NCBI GenBank assembly: GCA_000727475.1
Contig: KL647321.1
Coordinates: 519,691-583,690, forward strand
DNA from: Sarcocystis neurona
Lineage: Eukaryota; Apicomplexa; Conoidasida; Eucoccidiorida; Sarcocystidae
Length of the DNA stretch: 64,000 nucleotides
Direction of reading: 5' to 3'
The position numbers were made by a program, and so were the translations under genes. This document shows, in pieces, positions 11,218 through 23,544 of this stretch. The notes under the pieces are model-generated. The model was not told the origin of the DNA. It saw only the letters and a program-made list of their open reading frames with translations, and ran no database searches. Every line of letters starts with the position of its first letter. Positions within the stretch are counted from its first letter, which is position 1.

Positions 11218-13263
11218 AGAGAGATGGATAGATATAGGCGAACTGAGGCAGAATCATGTACGAATAGATAGAAAGATAGATGATACATTAATACACAGAG
11301 AGAGAGAGAGGAGTGCTGATCGTCCGGGGACACAGGAAAGAAATGTTATAATTTAGGGAAGAGTACAAGAAGAAGTGGTCGTCGCAGGAAGTGGAGGAGT
11401 ATAGAGAAGTGGAGGGAAGACGTAGTCCCGCGGATGGAGTAGCCTGTTCTTTCTGTTTTCGTAGTCGTGGCAAAAACGGCTTTCTGGTATTCCTGGTTCG
11501 ACGACGGTTGAGTAGCTGAAGAGTGAGTCACACTGACGCATCTGTGCGTACACGAGAGAGTGTAAATGTGTGAACGTACACGTTTCGTGGATGTGTTATC
11601 CTATATGTAGCTTGAGACCCGAACAGTTTTGTTCACCGAGCTTGCACATACACACGTGGATATACACGTAGGTGTTGTTGCAATATCGGTTGTGGTATAA
11701 CTCTCTGAGCAGCGACATCACCCTACATTTTGTATACGTATGTATATGTGTATGTACTATGCTAGCTCCACTTGCCCTATCAATATCTACATGCCGATAA
11801 ATACGGCTACGGTCTACGGTCGAGGGGGAAGGACCTGCCCTATCTGTGTACACATATGTACAAAGAAAGCTACCGTATGGGTTCCATTGAGAAACGCTTG
11901 CCCCTATCTATGTGCACACGCGTATAGAAATAGAGACTGCGTTAGTTTCTTCTCAAATTATATTCGTAGATGTGTGTACAAATAACGTCCGCCAGCGGCG
12001 TGCCCGTTGTGTGGCGACGAAAAGGCGCGCAGAATGTTCCATTTTATTGCACAGCAGAGTTTCGCCTCGTAAGCCCCCCTTGATACAAAAATAGGCTTGA
12101 GAATCGTTTCCCCTTTTACAAACTTGTCTTTTCTTCTCTTTTCTAGCTGTGTTGCCGGCTCTGCAGGCTCGCGCGACAGCATGCGGTTGACGCTCTCTCC
12201 CAGCGCGGTTGTCTCCTCCGACCGCTGACATGAGTTCTCTGCAGAGCTCAATGTTCGAAATAGAGTGTGTAGCGAAGCTCCAAATGAGCCATATATGTGG
12301 TTCTTCTTTTGTTCCCTTCTCTGCGTGTTTATGGCTGTCTGTATTTACGTGTACATACAAGCCTCTCCGCAATACACAGGCAGCGTGCTGGGTAAAGACT
12401 GCTTTCCCCATTGTCCCGTTGCCACGTTCCTCTGGAGGAGGGTTTTTTTCTTCGAACAGCCTCCTCACGACTTTCTTCTTTCCTACAAGTAAAGGACGCA
12501 TTTAACCGATAGAAATCTTCCATTCAGGCTTCCATCCACAAGCACAGCAGCCTCACTTTCTTACATACAAGCACAGGGAGCTCTTCATCCGCAGCGCAGC
12601 CTCTCTGATTTGCCGCAGAAATACCGGCTTTCTCGGAGCAGCAACGACAAGAACAGCAGCTGCAGCAGCAGACCGTAAGCAGCAGTTTATCCTCCCAGCA
12701 GCAGCAACAGCAGCAGCAGCAGTGCTTCTTCTTCGTCGTCACCAGCAGCAGCAGCAGTGCTGCTTCTACTTCTTCGTCTTCGTTTTTTCGTCTTCTCCGT
12801 GATCAGAAGCGGCAGCAGCCGCAAGTCTGGAGCAGCAGCTGCGGTTTCTCGTCTGCCGCTTCCTCCTCCGCTGCGCGAGAAGCTCGAGTCCCCCCCGCTT
12901 TCTCTTTCTCTCCGTCTACCCGTCCTTTTTTTGTCTTCGTCCGAAGAGAAGAAGCAGCAGCGCCCAGCAGCTACTTCCCTGTGTATGTGCGCGTGTGTGT
13001 CTGGCTCCCCAAAAGACGGGCGGTCATTTTCATTCGGCGAAGCCGAGCGAACGCAGAGAAGATACCGAGAAGAGGGAGAAAAAAAGCCGCGTCCAGAAGA
13101 AGAGAAGAACGCGGAGGAAGAGAGGACGACGACGAAGGAAGGAGCGGCGTTCTCAGAAGCGGCAGAAGGAGAAAAATAGTCAAAGAGACGAGGGCCACCA
13201 TATACGGAGATAAACCGGGGGGCAGACAAGGAGTCGAGAAAAGAAAGGCAAACGAAATAAGCA
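11218..13263. other. Intergenic DNA upstream of the coiled-coil gene
   Basis: This holds a GATAGA/GAGAGA patch at 11215-11310, an unremarkable middle, and CAG/CTT-rich DNA from 12640 to 12800. The purine-rich run at 13030-13260 directly before the ATG at 13264 is a likely 5' leader. Open frames at 12687-13229 (-) and 12757-13179 (+) are Arg/Glu/Ser-rich mirror images, and neither has independent support. Confidence 0.45.
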
Positions 13264-13426
13264 ATGGTAGAAGTCTACTTTCCCAAGAAAGGAGCGACGG
13301 TGGGAAAGGACGCGCGGCTCCTGGCTCTCGGTCTTCGCGGCGAGGAAGTCGGCGAAGATCTTCCCGAGAATTTATCTCTCTTGAAGGACGTTGAGAAAGA
13401 ACTCAAAAATGCTATCAAGCATCTGG
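13264..13426 (+). CDS. Exon 1 of the coiled-coil gene
   Basis: It encodes the N-terminal 54 residues, non-repetitive and well mixed, ending in a predicted helix. The donor is GG|GTAGGC and leaves phase 1. Its composition differs sharply from the flanking Arg/Ser-rich shadow frames. Confidence 0.65.
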
Positions 13427-16400
13427 GTAGGCGCAGGACGCGTGTTTTCTCCTAGAGACACTCGTCTTCCTTTCAAGTGAATCCTTCTCTGTGTATATGT
13501 ACATAGGTAAAGATTGCCGCGTACATACTTATGTATGTAGTCTGTTGAGTAAATTAACACGTATACGTGTACACCGTGAACACCTACATAAGACGCTATT
13601 GCGTATGTATGTATACATACATGTATATATATGTGCATATGTACATATAAAGCAGCAGCTACGTAAATCCTTATGTATGTGTGTGCGTGTGGATATTAAA
13701 CAAGTATATAAGATACTACGGCCTACATATTTACGTGTGTGCATGTATACGTATATACGGAATACGTACGTCTACAAATGACTCTATCAGTCTCTACCTG
13801 TCATTCACTCTGTCTCCTTATATACACACATACACACATATATATATCAATAGATGGGCAGATATATGATGTACGCATGCTCGTACATCTATGTATTTAT
13901 AATACGACCATAACGCGTTCTCTGTAGTACTTGTCTCTCTGTCTTCTTCCCTCTGTACACACATTTAATATATGAAGATATGTCTGTCTTCTATTCCAGT
14001 AGAAGGACACCTGCTGTATATACGTGTGCATGTGGTATGTATGTGTGTAGTATATCTCGACCTGTACTCTTCCCATTACCTTGCCGTCACCCGCACCCAT
14101 GCGGGTACATATATATGTATATTAATATATACGAATATGTATATGTGACTTTCTCTTCGTACTACGTCTATGTGTGCCCGTCGCTCTGTCCTTCTCTCTA
14201 TCCCTCTCTGTGTATCTGTATGTGCGGGTAATATCCAAGCTTTCTGGCCTCCTTTGGCGTCTTTGCATCATTTTGACAGGTGCGGATCCACTAGTAGTCT
14301 ACGGAGCTCTTCTGCACACGTGTCCCCCGTAGTACTGCCAGGAGCAGTCGCTGCTATTCACCTGTCCACACACGGCTCTATATGTGTATTAGTGTGTAAA
14401 TTTGTATTCCGTCGCTTTTATGAGTTCCTTTGCTTATAGACGCTAGAAGGGGCGTCTTACCTCTGTCCGCTGCAGTGCCTGTGCCTATGTCTGTGTCTCC
14501 CCCTGTCCCTCCTTCTTGTATGGGCCTCGCATATGCCCTCGTGCGTGGGGGTTTGTTTTTGCCCTCGGCGCTCTCCTTTTTTGCTGCTGTTGCTGCCTCG
14601 TGTATGTGACGCTGTTGTCTTCACAACGAGGTGCTGCTTGACTCTCTGCTGTCCCCTGCTGCTCTCCTCAGCTGCTGCTGCTGCTCCTGTTCTTCGTTGC
14701 TGCTGCTGCTGCTGCTGTTTCTCTTCTTCGCTGCTGCTGCTGCTACTCCTCTCCTGCGCTGCTGCTGCTGCCTCTCTTCTTCGCTGCTGCTGCTGCTCCT
14801 CTCCTGCGCTGCTGCTGCTGCTTCTCTTCTTCGCTGCTGCTGCTGCTCCTCTCCTTCGCTGCTGTTCCTCTGTTTTGCTGCTGGTGCTGCTGGTTCTCTC
14901 CTTCNNNNNNNNNNNNNNNNNNNNNNNNNNNNNNNNNNNNNNNNNNNNNNNNNNNNNNNNNNNNNNNNNNNNNNNNNNNNNNNNNNNNNNNNNNNNNNNN
15001 NNNNNNNNNNNNNNNNNNNNNNNNNNNNNNNNNNNNNNNNNNNNNNNNNNNNNNNNNNNNNNNNNNNNNNNNNNNNNNNNNNNNNNNNNNNNNNNNNNNN
15101 NNNNNNNNNNNNNNNNNNNNNNNNNNNNNNNNNNNNNNNNNNNNNNNNNNNNNNNNNNNNNNNNNNNNNNNNNNNNNNNNNNNNNNNNNNNNNNNNNNNN
15201 NNNNNNNNNNNNNNNNNNNNNNNNNNNNNNNNNNNNNNNNNNNNNNNNNNNNNNNNNNNNNNNNNNNNNNNNNNNNNNNNNNNNNNNNNNNNNNNNNNNN
15301 NNNNNNNNNNNNNNNNNNNNNNNNNNNNNNNNNNNNNNNNNNNNNNNNNNNNNNNNNNNNNNNNNNNNNNNNNNNNNNNNNNNNNNNNNNNNNNNNNNNN
15401 NNNNNNCCTTCGCTGCTGTTCCTCNGTTTTGCTGCTGGTGCTGCTGGTTCTCTCCTTCGCTCCTGCTGCTGCTGCTACTCCTCTCCTTCGCTGCTGCTGC
15501 TACTTCTCTCCTTCGCTGCTGCTGCTGCTTCTCTCCTTCGCTGCTGCTGCTGTTCCTCACCGTCGCTGCTGCTGCTTCTCTTCTTCGCTGCTGCTCGTGC
15601 TCTCCTTCGCGGCTGCGGCTGCTCGTTTTTGCCTTGTCCCTCTGCTGAGTCGCAGACACCGCACTCCTGATGCGACGACCTCGACGTGCTATCTCTGCAA
15701 CAAGCCGTGCGACCGCTGCTGCTTTTTCTTCTTTTTCTTCGCCTATGTGATGCAATGTTGCTGCAGCGCTTGTGTGTACCTGCTGCCCCTTGCTCTGCTG
15801 CTGCTGCTCCGACGCATGCATCTGCTGCTGCTGCCGTGAGTCTCTCTTTTGTTTGCTGCTGCAGAACGCTCGAATCAGGAGCTCAGGGACGAGGACCCGG
15901 TGAGTCTGCTCGGCCGCTCGTGTCTTCCTGTTGGCTGCTGGGCTCTCCTGCGGCCGTGGGTGCTTCATCTTGCGCCGGTCGCTGCGTCTTTTTACTCGAG
16001 AAACTGCGGCTCTCCACATCACTGCTGCGGACAGCGAACAAATTCGTACAGGCTCGTCGACCCATAAGCCATCTCTCTTTCTGCATCTCCCTATTTATGT
16101 CTCTCTCTCTGCATATATATATATATATGTGCTCGCACTAATGTATGTATGTTTGATTGTATGAGCCGGGCACGTGTGAGGTCCAGACCTGTGTGGGGCT
16201 GTGTGTGTACCCATACGAATAATTTCCTCTTTCCTCGAAAATTATTTGCTTATATATACATATATATGGGATTGTATACATGTGGAAGTGAATACGCATG
16301 CAACTATGCATACGTATATATATATGTATATATGTATATAGCTATATGTGTGTACACAGAACTACGTATTTATAGGGAAATGAGGAAGATGTGACGCCTG

Positions 16401-18100
16401 TACGTGCTTGAACGTTCGTAGACACGCACGTACGTGTATATATATATACATATATACACGTGTGTATCCACATAGAGACGTCCACATACAAATATGTATT
16501 TATTCCTCCTCTACAAGTACGTATATATATGGGCAGGTACGTATCATAAGTGTATATCTACTAGTGCTTATATATGTATATGTATATATGCATGTTTATA
16601 TATATATATATGGAAGTACGTGTAGACATTTCATGAAAAGCTGTGCTGGTAAGTGAGGTCGTAAAGATGCGTGTGATATTTGCCCCTTCCGAGTTTGCTG
16701 CTGTTTTGGAAGATATGTGTCTACGCTAATACCTGCGGCTCGGCCACGGCCTGGCTGACGGCCATTGCATGCGGGCCCCAAGCGGCGGCAAAAAGAGAAA
16801 TACGCCTTTTCATAAGAAAACGCACTTCCACGCACACACGTTTCCCTGCAAGTGTCTTCTTCCTTTGATGACTCTCAAAATATTTACGTGTGTGTGTCTG
16901 TCGGGAGACTGATACACATATATATATATATATATATATATATGACATCTGCTGGCCAATATACAAGTACGTATGTATATGTAGAGAGAACGAGGGCGAG
17001 ACAGAGCACCTGTAGCCATACATTCATGAATATCTATATGTATGAGAGAGACAGCATGTGTAGGCATATGCGCCTATATATCGAATGTGTGTGGGGGGAT
17101 ATATACGTGTATATGTGAGAGAGACAGCATGTGTAGGCTAATATATATGTATATGTATATATGTACCTATGTATTTATATACACGCATGCTGATATGCGG
17201 GCCATCGTGTGTTCAAATGCGTGTATATCTTCGTACGTGCATGCTCAAGTGGGAGCCCAGGTATCCATATCATTTCTTTTATAGAAAGAGACAGAGACGA
17301 ATGTGCGTCGATAATGTATATATGTGTGTAGATAGGGAGGACAGAAGAATAGGGCAAAGGAGGCACGCGTGAAAATTCATCGAGAGACTGCTTACGTAAC
17401 AATGGGTGGTGCGCTTCTGCTGCTTTCCTCTCCGTCGGGTATCCTTGCTGCTGTGTGGTGGAGACAGACAGACGAGGTGTATATACAGGCGGTCGAGGAA
17501 AATGAACAAGCGCTGCTCCGGAAGCACCGCCGACTTTGCCGGGTTCAGCAGAAAATTCTTGCGCTATCAGGAGCTGCCGAACCGCCGTCTGCATGCGCCG
17601 CAGCCAGTAGCAGCAGTTTGAGCAGCGACAGCGGCGAGAGGGGGAGGAGGAGAGGGAGCAGCAGCAACTGCAGCGATGCGCGAAGAACAAATGAAGACGG
17701 AGCAGCAGGGTCCGGTGCAGCTGCGGACAGCGAGACCCCCTGCGCGGAAGCGGGGGACCCGGCCGCTGCTGCGACTGCAGGAGTAAGCGAAGAAGTACCG
17801 GCAGCAGCAGCCGGAAGAGCAGGGGGAGAAAGTGGGCCAACGAGAAGTCTGCTAGCGAACGACCTCGCTAGCAGGTCTAGCGACGTCGCTGGCGCGACTG
17901 CTGCTGGCGCTAGTGCTTCTGGCGCGACTGCTGCTGGGGAAGCGTTCCACGCTGCAGCAGCTGCGCAGCTGCACCCGCAGCAGCAGCAGCAGGGTCACCA
18001 GTCGGAGCAGCAGGAGGGGCGCTCGGAGTTGAGTGGGGAAGCGTCTGCTTGCGGAAGGGAGGGCCCAATAAGTCTGCCCGAGAACGGTCTTTTTCTGTAG
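13264..18100 (+). CDS. Small coiled-coil protein, three exons
   Basis: Exons 13264-13426, 15865-15899 and 17468-18100 join in phase (1, then 0) to give 276 residues and a TAG stop. The ATG has an in-frame TAA at 13258, six bases upstream. Residues 1-90 look conserved: MVEVYFPKKG, then a helical segment (LPENLSLLKDVEKELKNAIK, HLERSNQELRDEDP) followed by EVYIQAVEENEQALLRKHRR. From memory, the pattern HLxRSNxEL...EDPxD...AIxENE occurs in small conserved eukaryotic coiled-coil proteins of unclear function; I cannot name one. Residues from about 100 on are Ser/Ala/Gly/Gln-rich low complexity, ending PENGLFL. The introns (2438 and 1568 bp) carry microsatellites, a CTG minisatellite and an assembly gap. 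Confidence 0.6.
14690..15640. repeat. 24-25 nt CTG-rich minisatellite interrupted by a gap
   Basis: Units of the form CTCTTCTTCGCTGCTGCTGCTG or CTCCTCTCCTGCGCTGCTGCTG repeat on both sides of the gap. The repeat keeps long frames open on both strands. It lies in intron 1 of the coiled-coil gene. Confidence 0.85.
14905..15406. other. Assembly gap (502 N)
   Basis: Ambiguous bases, plus one N at 15425. Both flanks contain the same CTGTTCCTC-GTTTTGCTGCTGG segment, so the true repeat length is unknown. Confidence 0.99.
15865..15899 (+). CDS. 35-nt microexon of the coiled-coil gene
   Basis: The acceptor is excellent (TCTCTCTTTTGTTTGCTGCTGCAG) split as two parts: the T-rich tract and the CAG at 15862-15864. 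The donor is consensus (GTGAGT at 15900). It encodes ERSNQELRDEDP, with the first codon split, and links exons 1 and 3 in phase while extending the helix naturally. Confidence 0.6.
16240..17330. repeat. TATA/TGTG microsatellites with a short duplication
   Basis: This is intron 2 of the coiled-coil gene. Besides the AT-rich arrays, GAGAGAGACAGCATGTGTAG occurs twice about 75 bp apart (near 17043 and 17118). Confidence 0.7.
17468..18100 (+). CDS. Exon 3 of the coiled-coil gene
   Basis: It enters in phase 0 after GGAGACAG with TDEVYIQAVEENEQALLRKH, completing the helical region. It then becomes Ser/Ala/Gly/Gln-rich to the TAG at 18098-18100. The GTAAGC at 17783 could be an alternative donor. Confidence 0.6.
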   Translation, partial: TDEVYIQAVEENEQALLRKHRRLCRVQQKILALSGAAEPPSACAAASSSSLSSDSGERGRRRGSSSNCSDARRTNEDGAAGSGAAADSETPCAEAGDPAAAATAGVSEEVPAAAAGRAGGESGPTRSLLANDLASRSSDVAGATAAGASASGATAAGEAFHAAAAAQLHPQQQQQGHQSEQQEGRSELSGEASACGREGPISLPENGLFL

Positions 18101-18313
18101 ATCCTTTGGTGCGCATGATGTGTTTCGAGGGGCGTTATTTCTCCTGTTTTCTTCGTTTCCCCGAGTCTGTCCACACTTACGGCAGCAGCAACGCGCCGCT
18201 GCTCCCCCGTGGCTTCTACGGATGCGTCTTCATGCTCCAGTTGCTGCAGGAAATGTGCTGCTGAGCGGTGGTCTGCACCACACGCGTCACGCATATCTAC
18301 CTATCTATCTCTT

Positions 18314-18359
<46 letters not shown>

Positions 18360-21300
18360 GTGGTGTGGAAGGGCGTAGGCATACGAGATCAGACAAATAA
18401 GTATTTCTTGAGAGAGATGCATCTCATATGTATACCCACGAATCTACTATCTATATGTATAAGGCGCTTCTCACCTCATATAAGAGACGCGCGTAGACCC
18501 TATCAAGAAGCCGCTAGGTGCGAGGCATGGCTTGCCTACGTGCAGGCATCAACGCGCATGCGGCGGTTTGACGTGTGTGCATGTGATGCCGGTCTCTGTA
18601 GACACGTCCTTCCCTCTGTTGATGTTGCTTCGCTTTTCTATTCATTCTTCTCCTTTCCTCTCTTCTTTAGAGAGCACCATATCTTGTGGCAGGCCGTCTG
18701 CCGTAGGTCTCGGTGTTCCGCAGTTTCATTTTTCTTAAAAGAGAGAGAGGAAAGGAGAAACGGAAAAGAAGACGCGAAGGCTTCTCTCGGCGTGATCAAA
18801 CGTGCCGCCCTTTGCCTCCTATTTTGCATGCGACTTAGTGGAAGCCATGCTCGTGCAGGTGGTAATGTCGCACAGCAATGCCGCAGCAGCAGCAATAGCA
18901 GCAATATCGATCAGTTGCGGTTGGGTACTTTTACTACTAAGAAGCTGACCGCTGCAACTTCAGGCTGTTGCTGCGCCTGCTAAAGGCTGCAAGCGATTTC
19001 GGCTGTAAAGACAGCGACCCGCTGCTGCGGCTGTCCCTGGCACCCCGACACACGTTGTCCTGCACGGTCATCTGTAGCTGTTGCATAGGTAATAAGCATG
19101 TCGTTGGCACCGGTAAGAGGGCTTGCCGGATGAAAATATACTTGTGAACAAATAGTTCTGATGACTTTCCCGCGGGAGCGATCGCGGCAGCAGCGAGCGA
19201 GACGATACCTGTTCAACGGTATCTGCATGCCGCTGTGTACCAGCCTTCTTCCGTTCCTGCCTCCTGGTGCTCACCTGGCTGGCACCTTCATATTTTTGAA
19301 GATACTAGTCGCTGAATCGAAAGTGTCTCTTCGATATTCATATCAGCAGGTGAACTCTCGTATACCAGGACGACTGCGTCACTGCAGGCGACTGGAAGAT
19401 TTGCTGCGCAAAGATTTCTGCATTGCTGGTCGAGGCTCCTGTTGCCGCTGCTGCTCTTACTGCTGCTGCTATACACTTTGCTGCCGATATGGAGCGCAGG
19501 TCCGGCAGCAACTCTCGCGAAACCACCTGTCTCTTTAGCCACGTTTTGTTGAAGGTCCCTGACCAGGACGTGTGGAGCAACAACGCCGCCTCAAGAAACG
19601 AGGTCGCTTTGGCATGGCCTGGTGTTCTGCTTCTGCTGCTCCTTTCTTCGGCGCCGCGCTCCGAGGAGCAGCAGCTGCACGGCCCTTGCACCTCTCGGCG
19701 GTGTCTGCGGCCTCATTCTGTGACGTTCGTACGTTCCAGCAGTTACGGCACTTCGTAGTGTGCTCCGGCTGCGCGAGCGATAATGCTGCTACTTCGGCGT
19801 CGCTGCTACGCTAAGCTGCTGCCATGTTTTTCTGGTCAGCTGCTGCTCTTCTGCTTTGTTTACGGGGACGGATGAGTAGCGCTGGACGTTCAAGTACGCG
19901 TTCTTCCTGTTCACGCCGGCACTGCGGCTGCTCACGCGGCTGCTAAACCTGTCCATGTGGCTACGACTAACTACTGCTCCAGGTGGCACTGCTGCGTTTT
20001 TTTACACAGAGGGGGCACTGAAAAAGTGCTGCTTGCCAGGAAACAAGCTTGCTGCAAAGATAACGTGCGGGCTATCCCTGCTTCTCCATGTTTTGCCTGA
20101 CTACTGCCGCCGTCTCCTTGCGCTATGCGCCGCACTGACCCTGTCTACTTCTAATCATTAACGAATACTTCCGAAAGCTAAGACGCAGGCGTCCACGCGT
20201 GCTGTAGAAAACAACACGTATAATTGTAACCCTGTTTGTCACGCCCAACACGTCCACATATCTGTAGTTTATGTGCCTCACTCTGAGGATATTTGTCTGA
20301 ATCTTTTTCAACCTATATAAGAATCTATTCATGTTAGGTCTGCGTACTCATTCCGCGTCGCGTGAAGGCTTGCATAAAAGAGTCCTGCGGACGAAAAATC
20401 GTTTTTTACGCATTTGGGTTACTACAGAGAGAAATATCCGTACACCAACCGGATTGCCTCAGCCTTGGAGAGATATATATGCATATATATGAACACACAG
20501 GCGCATCATCTTCGACAGTCCACAGTTCTGGGTAACGGAACCTCCCTGACGTATGTATACATATATACACCACGGATGAGCAGGCACGTCCTGCCAATAT
20601 GTAGAAAGATGGAGAGATGTCTACATGTACTAGTGTCGCGCTAGCAGGAAACTTCACGGTCGCAGGAGCCAGTACATACATGTACTCCTTCTACCAGGAA
20701 AATGTATAGCCGCAGGAGCCCACGTGGCTTCAATGTAGTCGCACAAGCCGGCGAGGAAGCATTGAAATCCCAAAATCTGGGCGTGTGTGCACGCATACAC
20801 ACACACATACACATGGAGAGATGTGTAAGGAGACTTTTGGCTTGTACATGGACAAATCGAACGTTGGTCCTGACCCTAGTGTTACACGAAACAACTTCAA
20901 TTTGACTGTACTCCGTGAGCAACGGGATCCGGTGAAGGCTGGCTCAGCATGTGAAATAATATGGCTTCCGTACAAATATGTTGTATAGGTTACGAGGGGC
21001 TGCGGCAGGTCCTTCTACAACGCTGTCGCAAATTACGCAGCTCCCACATGCGCAACACGAAGCCTGTGTCCAGTTCTTTTACGCCGCTGCAGCAAAACCT
21101 TCCCGTCTTCCACCTCGCTTCTAGTACGCAGCGTGTGTGTGTGTATGTGTGGTTGCCCCCAGTCTGCTGCTGCTCCTGCGCGGCGGCTCTTTTCCTCCTG
21201 CTGGAGCTGCTAATGTCAACGCTGGCAGTCTCTCTCTCTCCCCGGACGGCTACTGCGACTGTTCCTATGTCTGTAGGCGGTAGGACCTGTGCAACTGGCG

Positions 21301-23160
21301 CTGGCCAGCGGCTGCTGCTGCTGCAGCTGCTCCTTCCCTTTGTATTTCTCTCCGCATACTATTGCAGCAGAGTAGCCCACTCACTACCACCATGCCAGTG
21401 CTGTGCTGCTGTTGCGACAGGCCCTCGTAGTCGTCCGCAGCGAGCGTCCCCCTCCTTGCGACAGCGGTTCCTCGTACTCACGCTACTGCTGCGGCGCCTG
21501 CTCGAGTTTCTCGCGCACTACGACAACCGGTCGTGCCCTGATCTCCCTCTTCTCGCCTGCTAAAAATGCTGCTGGTGCCGCCAGCTGTGTTGCTGTGTTT
21601 GTGTCGGAGGTCCTCCTTCCTGCTGGTAGCGAGCAGCACGCACCCGCTGCTGCCGCGCTGCATGTGCGTAGAGATGATGTATATAGTGTCTAACGGGTAC
21701 TACGTGGGCCGGTTCTCTGGATGCCTCTTCACGAGGCGTATAGTTGTCCTTTTCCGTCCGCTTTCCCCAGTTCTCGTCTGAAGTGTCTCTTTTGGCAGCT
21801 TTCCGCGTCCTTCGCCGGACAGCAGCGACATCATTGTTGTAAACAAAGTAGAAGGCGAGAGAGACAGCGGCAGCTCTGGCGCGCGAGGGGCATGTGCAAA
21901 AGCAGCTGCTAACTCTCAGCAGGAAAGAACCTTTGTGAGCAAGAACGCAGCTCGACACCCCGCGGCCCCCTCCAACGCAGAGAATTTCTTCCTCCTTCGG
22001 TGTTGTCCTGGTCTTCTCCCGTTGTGTCTTTCCTGACTGTCACTGAATTCCCCTCTCTGGATCACACACACTACATCTCTGCAGCGAACTCATGCGTGCG
22101 TCAACTTCACTATTCTTACGACACCGAGGAAACTGTTGCCCACCGATTTTTCTTCTGCGTTTCCGTATGACTGTGCGTATCCGTGAAATACGTATATGCG
22201 CAATTTATATGCGTGTACGCGCACGCATGCCAATAATGGCCTCAGTCCGCGGCCACTAAAGGAATGCACCCCCCTCAAACACATTATCCGCGTCTGCCTT
22301 CTTACCTAACCGTCCCCTATCTGTGCTCATCTGTTTGACGACTACTTTGCGCTTGGTTCTGTCCTGCGTCCGTGAAACACACTCGCGCTGTGCCCGTGTG
22401 GCTAAGAATCGACGAGTAATAAAGCACAGACCTCTCCTGGCAAGCGGAGTGCGTCTGGGTACACAAGGATGTAAAATTCGCTTGTACCTACGTGAAGCAC
22501 ACAGAATCCCACCGTTTCCTTCCCTTGGGCGCGCCGCTCATTAAAGAACACACGGGCCCGCTTCCGCGTTCAAGCGTAGCCCTTACAGCGTGACGCTGTG
22601 CTTCTTTTTCTCCGTGAGCCCCGGGGGGGGGAGAAGAGAGAGACGGCGCAGTCTACGCGGGAACTTTTCTGCAAATGAAGAAACAAGTTAAGAAAGACCA
22701 ACGACGCGGTCAAGAACCGAGAGGCCGGGAAACCGCTGAGAGTCATCATCTCCACAGAGTCAAATGTCAATTCTTGTGTGCGGCCGCCCGACTTCCCCTG
22801 GTGTAGGTACATCCCAAGTCCTTCCAGCCTGGTGTACGTACACCCAAATTTAGTTTCCCACGTGTGCATATCCCAGCGACGACGTCTCTTCGACGTCCTC
22901 TTCCCTAGTGGTATTCGCACACCCGAAGTTTCTCTAAAGACACGCAGCGATCGTCCTTTCCGGTGTACGTGCACCCAATTCTTCGTTCTCTACAACCGTT
23001 TGCGGCGTTCCTCGGCATTACTTCAGCCGTGACCGCTGCTGCAGTGGTACTCCCGTTCACTTCTCTTCCCGAGTAGTGCTTCTTCTTCTTCATCTGCCTT
23101 CGCCGCTCCCCACTCCGCCTTTCTACTGCGGCTTCTAGCCGCTTCGTTGTTGACGGCCGT
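18101..23160. other. Intergenic DNA, no confident gene
   Basis: A TATA array lies at 18318-18356. From 18.9 to 20.0 kb there are eroded GCN/CTG tracts, Ala-like in several frames. The 21.1-21.9 kb interval has open frames on both strands (20961-21563 + and 21560-21958 -), neither with matching splice neighbours. I see no RNA gene or conserved domain. Confidence 0.4.
22800..22976. repeat. Cluster of palindrome-bearing short repeats
   Basis: Variants of GGTGTACGTRCACCC occur at about 22800, 22831, 22909 and 22962, with a more degenerate copy near 22860. Several follow a GTCCTTYCC element. The copy at 22831 contains the perfect 14-bp palindrome GGTGTACGTACACC. Confidence 0.7.
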
Positions 23161-23544
23161 ATGGCCGAGCTGCTGCTTCCCTACACAAGAGTGACAATCA
23201 GCAGCCTTTGCACCAGCGGAAATCCGGTACCTTCGGCAATCCTCTACCTTTTTTTTCTTCTCTGCGTTGTGGCTGTAGCCATTTTCTCCCTGAAGAACGT
23301 TGGTATAGATCAACGGCGATCCAGCGATTTTAATAGACCCCCTATACATCCATATACGTATATATATGTGTGTGGTGCTCGCTTGACTGCGTTTCGTGTT
23401 TGTTGTAGACCTTTCTTCCGTACAAACCTCCGTAGGTGTCTGCTACATTCATTCTTCGTGATCATGCGCCGGTTTTCGCGGTGGCTTGCATGCTTGTCTA
23501 CCAGTGCTTGCGTTAACGTGTCTGCCGCAGCGCCAGGGAACTGA
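23161..23544 (+). CDS. Candidate ORF with a membrane segment
   Basis: An ATG-initiated 127-codon frame begins MAELLLPYTRV and has a hydrophobic stretch (AILYLFFLLCVVAVAIFSL) at about residues 26-44 that could span a membrane. The second half is Arg/Cys/Tyr-rich and crosses an AT microsatellite. A GTATAG donor at 23304 could end a first exon. There is no recognised homologue, and it may be chance. Confidence 0.2.
   Translation: MAELLLPYTRVTISSLCTSGNPVPSAILYLFFLLCVVAVAIFSLKNVGIDQRRSSDFNRPPIHPYTYIYVCGARLTAFRVCCRPFFRTNLRRCLLHSFFVIMRRFSRWLACLSTSACVNVSAAAPGN

Noticed and set aside
14457..16022. Minus-strand 521-codon ORF through the CTG minisatellite and gap
   Set aside because: Its length comes from the stop-free 24-25 nt repeat and 502 N. 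It is antisense to an intron and microexon of a better-supported plus-strand gene.
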